DNA from: G963665495 sp963677785
Lineage (GTDB): Bacteria; Desulfobacterota; Desulfovibrionia; Desulfovibrionales; Desulfovibrionaceae
Reading direction: 5' to 3'
NCBI GenBank assembly: GCA_963677785.2
Contig: CAXXDH010000003.1
Location: 3,100,001 to 3,164,000, forward strand
DNA: 64,000 nt
Shown: positions 34,065-42,890 of the stretch, piece by piece
How positions within the stretch are numbered: the first letter of the stretch is position 1
Layout of the letters: the number at the start of each line of letters is the position of its first letter
Notes under the pieces: model-generated
What the model was told of the DNA's origin: nothing
Databases searched by the model: none
What the model saw: only the letters and a program-made list of their open reading frames with translations
Program-made: the position numbers and the translations under genes

Positions 34065-35729
34065 CTAGCGAACCCTGAACTTGTGCACCTGATTTGTTTC
34101 AGGATCAATGACGTGTACGCCGCAGGCGATACACGGGTCATAGGAGTGCACAGTACGCAGGATTTCGACCGGACGCTTGGGATCTGCGATGGGAGAACCG
34201 ACCAAAGCTTCCTCGACCGGGGAAAGCAGGTCCTTGTTGCAACGCGGACCCAGGTTCCAGGTGGAGGGAACAACGAGCTGGAAGTTTTCAATTTTTTTGT
34301 CTTTGATAACAATCCAGTGGCTCAGGCTGCCGCGAGGAGCGTCGACAAAACCAACTCCCTGGGCTTCATCAGGCATTTCCCATTCGGTGTAGAGGGTCTT
34401 GTCGCCCTTTTTGATGTTCTCGGTGAGTTCGTCCAGCCAGACCTGGGTCTGGTTGGCAACAACCAGGGTTTCGATACCGCGTGCGGCGGTACGGCCCAGG
34501 GTGGAGAACAGGACTTCAGGACCGGCGTTGAAATGCTTGAGCACGCCGTCGATGGCATCCTTGAAAGGTTTGACGCCGCGGGCGTAGGCCACGAGGCAGT
34601 GGGCCAGGGGGCCGACTTCCGTGGATTTGCCTTTGTAACGCGGAGCCTTCATCCAGGAGTAGCGCTCCTTGTCTTCCAGGCTGGTGTACTGGGGCTCGGT
34701 GACACCCTTGTAGGGGTGCAGGTCGGAGTCACCCTTGTACCAGCTGTGCTTGATGGATTCGGTGATGACCTTGGGATCCATGTCCTCGACTTTGCTGATG
34801 TCGCGGTCGTAAATGACGCCCTGCGGCAGAAAGCGGCTGTTGAGGTCGTATTCGTCCGTGGGGAATTCGCCGAAGGCCATGAAGTTGGTGGTACCGCCGA
34901 TGCTGAACCAGTCTTTGTAAAAACCGGCGACAGCAAGCAGGTCCGGAATGTAGACCTGATCGACAAAGGTTTTGATCTCTTTGTACAGGGCGGTGAATTC
35001 AGCGAGCCGTTTGGGATCGAGGAATTCGTAGTTGGTGACGCCCCCGACAACCGTGAACTGGGTGTGGGGGTTCTTGCCGCCGATCATGGCCATGGCCCGT
35101 GCCGCCTTGACCTGCAGGTGCAGGGCTTCCAGGTAGTGAGCGGTGGCGATGAGGTTGACCTCGGGCGGCATGACGTAGGCGTCGTGGTCGGTCAGGAAGT
35201 AGGCATTGGTAAAAATGCCGAGCTGTCCGGAATCGACGAACGATTTCAGTTTGGTTTGAACGGCCTTGAGGTCCTCGGCTTTGGTGGGCCGGGACGAAAT
35301 GCTGTTGGCGATCTTGGCCGCTTTTTTCGGATCCGCTTTCAGGGCGCTGACGACGTCGACATAGTCCAGAGCATTGAGATGATAGAAGTGGACGATGTGG
35401 TCGTGCATATATTGCGCAGCCATGCAGAGATTGCGCTGCAGGATGGCGTTTTTCGGAATTTTGACGTTGACGGCGTTGTCAACGGCGCGGGTGGAGGCCA
35501 GGGCGTGCACGTAGGTGCAAACACCGCAGGCGCGCTGCGTAAAGTGCTGCGCGTCGCGCGGATCGCGGCCTTTGAGAATCAGTTCAAGCCCACGGAAAAG
35601 CTGCGAGCTGCTCCATGCGTTTTTAACCTTGCCCTTTTCCACTTCGACTTCAATGCGCAGATGGCCTTCAATCCGGGTAATCGGATCAACGACGATCTGA
35701 CCTGAGTAATCGCTGTGAGGCGCTGCCAT
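34065..35729 (-). CDS. hynA: Periplasmic [NiFe] hydrogenase large subunit
   Basis: 554 residues. The first nickel-ligand motif RACGVCTYVH lies near 67-76 and the second is DPCIACGVH near the C-terminus, followed by a 15-residue extension that the maturation protease should remove after the His. The fourth ligand codon is TGC, not TGA, so it is a NiFe and not a NiFeSe enzyme. It has no signal of its own; export is by the Tat signal of the small subunit. It follows hynB by about 70 nt. Confidence 0.97.
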   Translation of the reverse strand: MAAPHSDYSGQIVVDPITRIEGHLRIEVEVEKGKVKNAWSSSQLFRGLELILKGRDPRDAQHFTQRACGVCTYVHALASTRAVDNAVNVKIPKNAILQRNLCMAAQYMHDHIVHFYHLNALDYVDVVSALKADPKKAAKIANSISSRPTKAEDLKAVQTKLKSFVDSGQLGIFTNAYFLTDHDAYVMPPEVNLIATAHYLEALHLQVKAARAMAMIGGKNPHTQFTVVGGVTNYEFLDPKRLAEFTALYKEIKTFVDQVYIPDLLAVAGFYKDWFSIGGTTNFMAFGEFPTDEYDLNSRFLPQGVIYDRDISKVEDMDPKVITESIKHSWYKGDSDLHPYKGVTEPQYTSLEDKERYSWMKAPRYKGKSTEVGPLAHCLVAYARGVKPFKDAIDGVLKHFNAGPEVLFSTLGRTAARGIETLVVANQTQVWLDELTENIKKGDKTLYTEWEMPDEAQGVGFVDAPRGSLSHWIVIKDKKIENFQLVVPSTWNLGPRCNKDLLSPVEEALVGSPIADPKRPVEILRTVHSYDPCIACGVHVIDPETNQVHKFRVR

Positions 35730-35799
35730 TATGGTTTCCTCCTTAGGCGTAGCTGTTAACTTTGGTTATGCGATCTGTTCAGCCTGAATGGTATCGATT

Positions 35800-36738
35800 C
35801 TAGGATTCGTAAAACGGACTCATTGCATCCCAGAAATCAGGCTCGCTACAGCCGATGCAAGGGTGGCCGGCTTCGACAGGCCAGTTGATCTGGTTGAATT
35901 TAGCTTTTGGACAGTTGTTGAAGGTATCAGGCCCCTTGCATCCGAGTTCATAGAGGCACCAGCCTTTGGCAGCCTCTTCCGAACCAAAGGAAGGGGCGAA
36001 TTCGCCGGCCTCAAAATGCTTCAGGCGGGGACAGTTGTCATGGACAGCTTCGCCGTAGAACATCAGCGGACGGTTGTTCTCGTCGAGTTCGGGCACGCCT
36101 TTGGTCAGGTAATGGACCACTGTGCCAACAAAGTTGATAGGATTGGTCGGGCAACCAGGGAGGTTGATGCCGCTTGTGATGCCCAGGGCGTCATTCACGC
36201 CTTTGGCCTGCGAAGGATTGGGCTTGGCGGCTTGAACACCACCGAAGGAAGAGCAGGTGCCGATGTTGATGAGCGCCTTGGCCTTCGGAACGATTTCCTG
36301 TGCGATCGAAAGCATGCTCTTACCGGCGACCTTGCCCCAGGAGCCATTGTCGATTGTCGGGATACCGCCTTCACAGACACAGACAAAGTCGTGTTTGATG
36401 GCTTCTTCCAGGGCTTCTTCCACTGCATGTCCGGCGCCGGCCATCAGGGTCTCGTGATAGTCCAAGGAAATAGTGTCGAGAATCAAAGCGTCAATGTAGG
36501 GGTCCACGGTCCTGAGAACCGCCTCGGAGCAGCCTGTGCACTCTGCAAAGTGCAGGTAGACAACGCTGGGGCGTTTCTTGGAGGTGAGCGCTTCCGCCAC
36601 TTTTGGCGCAAAAGCGGGGCCCATACCCAACGCAGCAGCAACCACCGTGCAGTACTTCATAAAATCACGGCGGGTAACTCCTCGTTGTAACAGCCTTTTT
36701 TCCGCATTATCCTTAGCGAGACCTACGGAAATCTTCAT
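35800..36738 (-). CDS. hynB: Periplasmic [NiFe] hydrogenase small subunit
   Basis: 312 residues from the ATG at 36738, which has GGAGG 6 nt upstream; an ATG four codons earlier lacks one. A Tat signal with TRRDFMK is followed by a hydrophobic stretch ending near residue 45. The mature part has ECTGCSE (proximal cluster) and later Cys/His ligands of the medial and distal clusters (CPTNP, HFxxGxF, CLYELGCKGP, CxxC near the end). Electrons from H2 would pass to a periplasmic cytochrome c3. It leads the hyn operon. Confidence 0.97.
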   Translation of the reverse strand: MKISVGLAKDNAEKRLLQRGVTRRDFMKYCTVVAAALGMGPAFAPKVAEALTSKKRPSVVYLHFAECTGCSEAVLRTVDPYIDALILDTISLDYHETLMAGAGHAVEEALEEAIKHDFVCVCEGGIPTIDNGSWGKVAGKSMLSIAQEIVPKAKALINIGTCSSFGGVQAAKPNPSQAKGVNDALGITSGINLPGCPTNPINFVGTVVHYLTKGVPELDENNRPLMFYGEAVHDNCPRLKHFEAGEFAPSFGSEEAAKGWCLYELGCKGPDTFNNCPKAKFNQINWPVEAGHPCIGCSEPDFWDAMSPFYES

Positions 36739-36927
36739 AAATACCTCCATCCTCGATTGTTGGTCTTGATAGTAGCCAATGTGCTTTCACAATTGCGGAC
36801 CAAAGGTGAAAAACACGCGTATACATCCAAGCAGATGCGAAAAGTTGTTTACGCATACCTCCTTGCCCGTATTTGCGGACAGTATGATACGGCCCATCGG
36901 AAATACGAAATATAAAGTAATGGGCAC

Positions 36928-36957
36928 ATAATAAACCCGCTTCAATAAGCAAGTCAA
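36928..36957 (-). promoter_or_regulatory. Candidate sigma70 promoter of hynBA
   Basis: Minus strand TTGACT (36952-36957), 18-bp spacer, TATTAT (36928-36933); predicted start near 36921, giving a leader of about 180 nt before hynB. No sigma54 GG/GC pair was seen. Confidence 0.55.
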
Positions 36958-37012
36958 CGGAAAATCAATCTGAATGTCTTGCTCTGTAGGACTTTTTTAT
37001 TGAGTAGCTCGT

Positions 37013-37122
37013 AGTAGTACAGATTTTGTTTTCGTGCTACTTTAATTTTAGAAGAAGTAATACGATTTTAAAAAAAGTGTTACTAAAGTCTGCAGTAATA
37101 CTTTTTTCAAAAGAGTGTTACT
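37013..37122. promoter_or_regulatory. Three tandem 29-bp operator-like repeats upstream of hynB
   Basis: Units at 37013-37041, 37056-37084 and 37094-37122 share the pattern AGTARTAC-N13-GTGYTACT. The arms are conserved and inverted, while the 13-bp centres differ and are AT-rich. Unit starts are 43 and 38 bp apart. They lie about 55-165 bp upstream of the hyn -35 box and between divergent genes, as expected for activator binding sites. Confidence 0.75.
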
Positions 37123-37234
37123 AATAGTAAAAAAATATGTCGCCGACTGAATGGAGAAGAGACCGACCAGCTGTGAATGCGTGTAAAATGAATATAATGA
37201 TCGTTGGTTACGGGATTTTTTCCCTTGGGGAATC

Positions 37235-37249
37235 TTGACTTCAAGTCAA
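37235..37249. promoter_or_regulatory. 15-bp perfect palindrome upstream of the 37301 gene
   Basis: TTGACTT-C-AAGTCAA, a 7-1-7 palindrome located about 50 bp before the next gene. It could be a regulator site, or could overlap a -35 box. Confidence 0.35.
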
Positions 37250-37300
37250 TGGAGGAACATCTTACAATAAGAAGGGCCATTATTATCAGGAGAGTCGCAG

Positions 37301-37987
37301 ATGATCAGAGTGTGGGGTGTTGTGTGTACCTTACTTTTACATATAGGCTTTTCAATATGTTGCGGCCTTATTTTTCCTGAACTGGGGGGTGGAAAAACTG
37401 CAAGTATGAAAAAATTGCTCGACCTTACACTGCATTCAGCTCAGGAAGTAGTGCAACATGATAAGCAAGTCCCTTCTGAAAGACTATTGCTCGATATGCA
37501 ACACCATACGGAAACACCACAGAAGCCTGCCGTAAAACTGATAAGTCCTGTAAAACGAGATTCGCTGCTGGTGGGACGGCAAGTTCCTCCCAGTGATGAA
37601 ACAAAGCGTCGCATTTATTTTGGAGGCGGGATTCTCAAGCAGGGAAATGAAATCAGGCTCAATCTGCGAGCCATTGGCGCCATGGATTTCGGCAAGAAGG
37701 ATTTTTACGGAACATACAAGATGTCAAAGGAGGATCTCGTACTGGAGATAAAACCTTGGGGGGACGAACTTATTCTCGAAATACCAAAGCTGAAACTCAG
37801 AAGGCCCTTGAAGCCCGTAGGCAAATTTATCTGGACCTATGGTCCGAGTTTCAGCGAATCCGAACCGGTGGAAGGCTCAATCACCTTTTTCCCGCATCAT
37901 AAAGACAAAACATCGCTTCCGAGCCGTGTGATGTGGATGGGCAAAGAACCGCCCATGCATATCGGCGAAATGCAGAACTGGAAATAG
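37301..37987 (+). CDS. Exported protein of unknown function
   Basis: 228 residues with an N-terminal hydrophobic segment (about 6-26), either a signal peptide or an anchor. The rest is polar: a helical stretch with many Gln/His, then a beta-rich C-terminal half starting RIYFGGGILKQGNE. No family recognised. The start has an AGGAGA site. It is divergent from the hydrogenase operon and could share its operator region. Confidence 0.75.
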   Translation: MIRVWGVVCTLLLHIGFSICCGLIFPELGGGKTASMKKLLDLTLHSAQEVVQHDKQVPSERLLLDMQHHTETPQKPAVKLISPVKRDSLLVGRQVPPSDETKRRIYFGGGILKQGNEIRLNLRAIGAMDFGKKDFYGTYKMSKEDLVLEIKPWGDELILEIPKLKLRRPLKPVGKFIWTYGPSFSESEPVEGSITFFPHHKDKTSLPSRVMWMGKEPPMHIGEMQNWK

Positions 37988-38093
37988 CCGATATTTTGAT
38001 TACAGGAACAGAACCAGGCGGTTCGTTCAACGGTATTTAACGTTAGTTCTGATTTTGATTTGGTTTTCCTGCGACGGAACAACTGCGTAGGAA

Positions 38094-39341
38094 TTATTTA
38101 TTCATGGTGTTCAAGAATTCTTCGTTGTTTTTTGTGCCTTTCATTTTATCCAGCAAAAATTCCATGCTGTCCACTGTGTTCATAGGCGCAAGAACCTTGC
38201 GAAGAATCCAGACTCTGTTCAGGACGTCGCTGCCAAGAAGCAGCTCTTCTTTACGGGTTCCGGAGCGGTTGATATCGATGGCGGGGAAGCAACGTTTTTC
38301 AGCCAGATGACGATCCAGATAAATATCCAGATTGCCGGTGCCTTTGAATTCCTCGAAAATGACTTCATCCATACGGGAACCTGTATCGATCAGAGCGGTG
38401 GCGATGATCGTCAGGCTACCGCCTTCTTCAATATTTCGGGCTGCGCCGAAAAAGCGCTTGGGGCGCTGCAGGGCGTTGGCGTCGAGACCTCCGGAGAGTA
38501 CACGACCGGATGAAGGCGTCACGGCGTTGTAAGCACGGCCCAAGCGGGTGATGCTGTCGAGCAGGATGACGACGTCTCGTTTGCGTTCCACAAGGCGTTT
38601 GGCTTTTTCCAGAACCATTTCCACAACCTGGACATGGCGTTGCGGGGGTTCATCGAACGTGGAGCTGACGACTTCGGCTTTGACGGTACGTTCCATATCC
38701 GTGACTTCCTCCGGACGCTCGTCAATGAGCAGCACGATCAGGTACACGTCTGGATGGTTGGCGTTGATGGAGTTCGCCATGGTCTGCAGAAGCATGGTCT
38801 TACCGGTACGGGGCGGCGCGACGATCAGTCCGCGTTGCCCGCATCCGATGGGGGTGAGCAGATCAATGACCCTGGAAGAGTAATTCCCCGAGGTCGTTTC
38901 CATGACATAATGTTTGTCAGGGTAGATGGGGGTAAGGTTGTCGAAAAGAACCAAGGATTTTGAGCTTTCAGGAGAGTTGTATCCGATTTCGTTGACACGC
39001 AGCAGAGCGAAATAACGCTCGCCTTCCTTGGGGGGGCGGATCTGGCCGGAAATAACATCGCCTTTTCTCAGACCGAAGCGACGGATCTGGGAAGGAGAAA
39101 CATAAATGTCGTCGGGGCCGGGCATGTAGCTGTACATCGGGGAACGCAGAAAACCAAAGCCGTCCGGCAGTACCTCGAGAACGCCTTCGCCGAAAATGGA
39201 GCCGTTTTGGGACGCACAGCCCTGCAACAAAGCGAAAATCAGTTCCTGTTTACGCATGCCGCTGGCATTATCAATGTTGTATTCTTTGGCCAGGCCCATA
39301 AGTTCGGACATGCTTTTGGTTTTTAATTCGGATAAATTCAT
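38094..39341 (-). CDS. rho: Transcription termination factor Rho
   Basis: 415 residues. An N-terminal Rho domain (LSELKTKSMSELMGLAKEY) precedes a cold-shock-like RNA-binding domain with GFGFLRSP. The ATPase core has Walker A APPRTGKT near 176, Walker B VILLDSITR, and the Q/R-loop region. Length is typical and no insertion is seen. It acts as a hexameric RNA translocase that ends transcription. It lies downstream of carD on the same strand across a 350-bp gap. Confidence 0.98.
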   Translation of the reverse strand: MNLSELKTKSMSELMGLAKEYNIDNASGMRKQELIFALLQGCASQNGSIFGEGVLEVLPDGFGFLRSPMYSYMPGPDDIYVSPSQIRRFGLRKGDVISGQIRPPKEGERYFALLRVNEIGYNSPESSKSLVLFDNLTPIYPDKHYVMETTSGNYSSRVIDLLTPIGCGQRGLIVAPPRTGKTMLLQTMANSINANHPDVYLIVLLIDERPEEVTDMERTVKAEVVSSTFDEPPQRHVQVVEMVLEKAKRLVERKRDVVILLDSITRLGRAYNAVTPSSGRVLSGGLDANALQRPKRFFGAARNIEEGGSLTIIATALIDTGSRMDEVIFEEFKGTGNLDIYLDRHLAEKRCFPAIDINRSGTRKEELLLGSDVLNRVWILRKVLAPMNTVDSMEFLLDKMKGTKNNEEFLNTMNK

Positions 39342-39693
39342 CTCCTCACTCCATGCAGATCGTTGTAAAATAGGTATCGCAGTGTACGTGCGAAAAAATA
39401 AGTATTAAAAAGAAAATATTGAACTGGAATCATGTATTGATAATAAAAGTGCTTAACGTGGTGTCGGCATCAATTGTACAGCTAAATAAGAATTAGATTT
39501 GATAAAACAATACTATTAATGTGGTTATAATATACAAGTATCAAGCGAGAAGTAAGATATCTGCTCTCTTTCTTGATGCTCTATCAGCGGGGTATTAAGT
39601 AAAAGTGGGATTTTGAACAATTTCCCACATTCTGAAAAGAAACGTCAGGATGAACAAATAGCGTATACCTTAAAATTTTGCAAGAAAATTTTG
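39342..39693. other. AT-rich carD-rho intergenic region with weak terminator
   Basis: No gene is visible. A stem GTGGGA / TCCCAC (39605-39628) followed by a short U run on the minus strand could end carD transcripts. The AT-rich 39400-39560 stretch probably contains the rho promoter, but no clear boxes stand out. Confidence 0.4.
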
Positions 39694-40221
39694 TTATTCA
39701 GATTCGTCTGAGTCATTTTCAGGGACTTTTAACACATCCTGGAAAAGATCTTCAATGATTTCTTTTATTTCATCCGGTTGCTTGTCCAGTGCAAAAGCCA
39801 GCTCGATCGTGATGAGGCTCATGGCCTGCTCCAGCAACCGGCGCTCACCAAAAGAAAGTTCCTTGTCTTTGCCGATCAGCAGCAGTTCTTTCAGGACGTA
39901 CGCGACGTCAGCCAGATCGCCGCTTTTCAGTTTTTCGGAATACTCACGGTACCGGCGGTTCCAGTTTTGACCGGAATAGCCGGAAAAGTCAGAACGGTCC
40001 TTCAGAGAAGCAATGATATCCTGTCCTTTCTTTTCATCGCAAACCGGACGTAAACCAACGTTGTTGGCATTGTTGACAGGAACCATCAAGGTCACATTGT
40101 TGCTGAGAATACGAACAATATAAAAGTCAGCTTTTGCGCCCCCGATTTCCTGGTTTTCAATTCTCTCTACCTTACCAACGCCTTGGGCGGGGTAAACTAC
40201 CAGCTCTTCAACTCCAAACAC
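39694..40221 (-). CDS. CarD/CdnL-family RNA polymerase-binding regulator
   Basis: 175 residues. It starts at a GTG with AAGGAG upstream. The N-terminal Tudor-like domain (VVYPAQGVGKVERIE) binds the RNA polymerase beta subunit, and the C-terminal helical domain has the WNRRYREYSEKL and LSFGERRLLEQA helices that contact the upstream edge of the promoter bubble. It is likely to stabilise open complexes at rRNA and housekeeping promoters. Position next to pth and rho is as in other Desulfovibrio. Confidence 0.94.
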   Translation of the reverse strand: MFGVEELVVYPAQGVGKVERIENQEIGGAKADFYIVRILSNNVTLMVPVNNANNVGLRPVCDEKKGQDIIASLKDRSDFSGYSGQNWNRRYREYSEKLKSGDLADVAYVLKELLLIGKDKELSFGERRLLEQAMSLITIELAFALDKQPDEIKEIIEDLFQDVLKVPENDSDESE

Positions 40222-40340
40222 GTCAGTACTCCTTGGGGGGATATGATGAGGGGTATAAATGCTATATTTGCATTAATATACCCAAAGCTCCAGAGATAGT
40301 CCATATGATTAGCGGATAAAGATGGAAATACTGAATATTG

Positions 40341-40943
40341 TCAGGGCGTAAAGGAGTTTAACTGCTGCCTGGCAAGTTCGAATCCCTTTTCAACAAAGAG
40401 GGACAGCCCATCTATGGCAGCCGGAACAAGTTCTTGTACCAGCGTTCGTTCTTCAGAAGAAAAAGTTTGCAGCACATACGAGCTGACATCCGCGTGGGGC
40501 GGCCTTCCTATTCCCAATCTGAGCCTGTAAAAGTCACGGGTGCCCAAAAGTTCGGCTATGGAGCCGACACCATTGTGGCCGGCCCAGCCGCCTCCGAATT
40601 TGAGACGCATCCGCCCCAGCGGGAGATCCAGTTCATCGTGCAATACGACAAGCTGGTCGGCTTCCAGATTATAAAAACGTACAATTTTGCTAACCGCCTT
40701 GCCGCTCAGGTTCATATACGTCAGAGGCTTGAGAAACAGCCAAAGACTTGAGCTGGCAAGGTGCCGCATTATCCAGAGTTCAAAAAAAGCCTTGCTTGAC
40801 TTGACCGGCTCGGCCTGAGACCAGCCGTAGCTGTCAGGCGAAGCCGCAAGCGCGTCAAGGATGCTGAATCCGAAATTATGCCGCGTTCCGTGGTAGCGTT
40901 GCCCTGGATTCCCTAAACCGGTAATGATTCCTGCGTATTGCAT
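40341..40943 (-). CDS. pth: Peptidyl-tRNA hydrolase
   Basis: 200 residues starting IITGLGNPGQRYHGTRHNFGF, which contains the substrate-binding Asn and catalytic His of the family. HDELDLPLGRMRLKFGGGWAGHNG (in parts) supplies the Asp and the second Asn/His set. It releases tRNA from stalled peptidyl-tRNA. It follows rplY, a common pairing in bacteria. Confidence 0.97.
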   Translation of the reverse strand: MQYAGIITGLGNPGQRYHGTRHNFGFSILDALAASPDSYGWSQAEPVKSSKAFFELWIMRHLASSSLWLFLKPLTYMNLSGKAVSKIVRFYNLEADQLVVLHDELDLPLGRMRLKFGGGWAGHNGVGSIAELLGTRDFYRLRLGIGRPPHADVSSYVLQTFSSEERTLVQELVPAAIDGLSLFVEKGFELARQQLNSFTP

Positions 40944-41088
40944 AAAGTATTAACAGACTTTCGGCCTGTCTCGTCAGATTCGGGAAGCGTCCTGCGGTCC
41001 AAAGGCAGCGATACTTTTCACGAGAGAAGTTCAGATCTCTCGACAGGTTGTCCGGCGGATTTTGAAAAAAATACCGGAGAAAAAATAG

Positions 41089-41700
41089 TTAGGCTTCCGC
41101 TTCTTCCGCTTCCTCAGATGATTCCTCATCGGAAGTGGGGGCCTGAACGCCAACCACGGCGAAGTTTTCATCCGACGCAGTGGAAACGCCTTCCGGAAGT
41201 ACCAGATCCTGAACGTTGATATTGTGGTTGATTTCAAGTTCAGTAACGTCAACGGTGATTTTGTCCGGAATGCTCATAGGCAGGCACACGACTTCGATGT
41301 GCTCGCGGAACTGTTCGAGTTTACCGCCCTGAACCTTAACGCCTTTGGGGGTTCCAGTGATTTCCAGGGGAACGATGATCTTGATTTCTTTCTGAAGGTC
41401 AACACCCATGAAATCCACATGCAGAATCTGATTTTTGAAAGGATGATTGTGGACTTTCCAGATCAGGCAAGGCAGCGTTTCGGTTTGTCCTTCTTCAGTA
41501 ATCTCCAGCTGAATGACCGAAGTGGACCCGGCGCTACGATACACTTTACGCAACGGCAGGTCGTCTACCAGAATTTTAATGTTTTTCCCCTTGGAATCAT
41601 AGAAAACACAAGGAACTTTGCCTTGTTCACGGTAGCGGCGGTTGGGACCTTTTCCTCCATCCATACGCTGGCGCACGGCCAAAGAAACCATTTCACTCAT
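41089..41700 (-). CDS. rplY: Ribosomal protein L25 (Ctc/TL5 long form)
   Basis: 203 residues. The N-terminal 5S-rRNA-binding domain (RKxYRSAGST, IWKVHNHPFKNQILHVDF) is followed by the TL5 C-terminal beta domain. The C-terminus is a run of Glu/Ser/Ala. This long form is usual in Deltaproteobacteria. The start has an AAAGGAG site. It lies between prs and pth. Confidence 0.96.
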   Translation of the reverse strand: MSEMVSLAVRQRMDGGKGPNRRYREQGKVPCVFYDSKGKNIKILVDDLPLRKVYRSAGSTSVIQLEITEEGQTETLPCLIWKVHNHPFKNQILHVDFMGVDLQKEIKIIVPLEITGTPKGVKVQGGKLEQFREHIEVVCLPMSIPDKITVDVTELEINHNINVQDLVLPEGVSTASDENFAVVGVQAPTSDEESSEEAEEAEA

Positions 41701-41795
41701 TTAAGTATCTCCTTTCCTGAAACTCCGGCCTTGTCGCGTCATGCTCCGGCGGGAGGTAATATTTAGTAGGGCTGTAGCTTGAACCGGCGAATCAT

Positions 41796-42734
41796 CTATA
41801 CAAACAACACACTCACCGACGAATCCGTATGAATGTTATAGATGGACTTGGCGAGCAACCCGGCAACAGACATGACTTTTAGTTTGGGGCAAGCCTGGAG
41901 TTTGTCCCCGAGCGGTATCGTATTGGTGACCACGATCTGGGAAAATTTTGAATTGCAGAGTCTGCGGATAGCCGGTCCAGAAAGAACTGGGTGTGTGGCA
42001 CAGGCCATGACTTCCCTGGCTCCGTGCGAGAGCAGAGCCTCGGCTGCCTGGACCATGGTGCCTGCGGTGTCGATCATATCGTCGATAAGTACGCCGACTT
42101 TGCCATCTACGTCCCCGATGACGTTCATGGCCTTCGCTTTGTTGGGTTCATCCCGCCGTTTGTCGATGATGGCCAATCCTACGCCCAGACGCTTGGCATA
42201 GGCCCTGGCGCGTTCCGTTCCGCCGGCGTCCGGCGAAACAATGATGAAATCCTCATCGAGCTTGCGAAGATATTCTAGAAACACGGGCAACGCATAGAGG
42301 TTGTCCACGGGAACGTCGAAAAAACCCTGGATTTGTCCTGCGTGCAGATCAATGGTGATCATCCGGCTCATACCCGCAACGGTCAGAAAATCTGCAACCA
42401 GCTTGGCGCTGATGGGGGAACGGGGAACAACTTTGCGGTCCTGGCGGGCGTATCCGTAATAAGGAACAACTGCGGTAACACGTCCGGCGCTGGCACGCTT
42501 CAATGCATCCAGAATCAGGGAGAGCTGCAGAAGGTTGTCGTTTACCGGCGCACAGGTGGGCTGAACGACAAAAACATCATCACCGCGTACGTTGGCTCCG
42601 ATTTCGATGCGAATTTCGCCGTCGCTGAACGTTTCCGTAACTGCGGGAGTCAGTCTGCAGCCAAGATGGTTGCAGATGGCTTGCGCAAGCTCCGGGTTGG
42701 ATGAACCCGTTACAATTTTTAAATCGCGATGCAT
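41796..42734 (-). CDS. prs: Ribose-phosphate pyrophosphokinase
   Basis: 312 residues. It has LKIVTGSSNPELAQ at the start, the ATP loop with YYGYARQDRK near 95, and the PRPP-binding stretch VLIDDMIDTAGT near 216. It makes PRPP from ribose-5-phosphate and ATP for nucleotide, His and Trp synthesis. Length and motifs are standard. It lies downstream of tRNA-Gln and ispE on the same strand. Confidence 0.98.
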   Translation of the reverse strand: MHRDLKIVTGSSNPELAQAICNHLGCRLTPAVTETFSDGEIRIEIGANVRGDDVFVVQPTCAPVNDNLLQLSLILDALKRASAGRVTAVVPYYGYARQDRKVVPRSPISAKLVADFLTVAGMSRMITIDLHAGQIQGFFDVPVDNLYALPVFLEYLRKLDEDFIIVSPDAGGTERARAYAKRLGVGLAIIDKRRDEPNKAKAMNVIGDVDGKVGVLIDDMIDTAGTMVQAAEALLSHGAREVMACATHPVLSGPAIRRLCNSKFSQIVVTNTIPLGDKLQACPKLKVMSVAGLLAKSIYNIHTDSSVSVLFV

Positions 42735-42811
42735 TGCCTTTGTTCCGTCAGTTCGTTGGGCTTTAGCTCTTTGCTGCTACCTGAAAAAGGCAGGAGCCTC
42801 ATTAAAAAAAA

Positions 42812-42887
42812 TGGCTGGGGTGGAAGGATTCGAACCCTCGAATGACGGGACCAAAACCCGTTGCCTTACCGCCTTGGCGACACCCCA
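42812..42887 (-). tRNA. tRNA-Gln (TTG anticodon)
   Basis: 76 nt including an encoded CCA. The acceptor arms TGGGGTG / CACCCCA pair fully, the T-arm has GGTTCGAATCC, and the anticodon loop TTTTGGT reads TTG for Gln CAA/CAG. It begins 4 nt after the ispE stop, so it is probably processed from the ispE-prs transcript. Confidence 0.97.
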
Positions 42888-42890
42888 GTG

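Noticed and set aside
34065..34160. Selenocysteine in the hydrogenase large subunit
   Set aside because: The C-terminal motif is DPCIACGVH with TGT and TGC codons; there is no in-frame TGA.
34083..35705. 540-codon plus-strand frame opposite hynA
   Set aside because: Antisense shadow of the hydrogenase large subunit; Gly/Val/Asp-rich and without any domain.
37013..37122. CRISPR array
   Set aside because: Only the arms of the 29-bp units are conserved, the centres vary, there are no spacers of array length and no cas genes.
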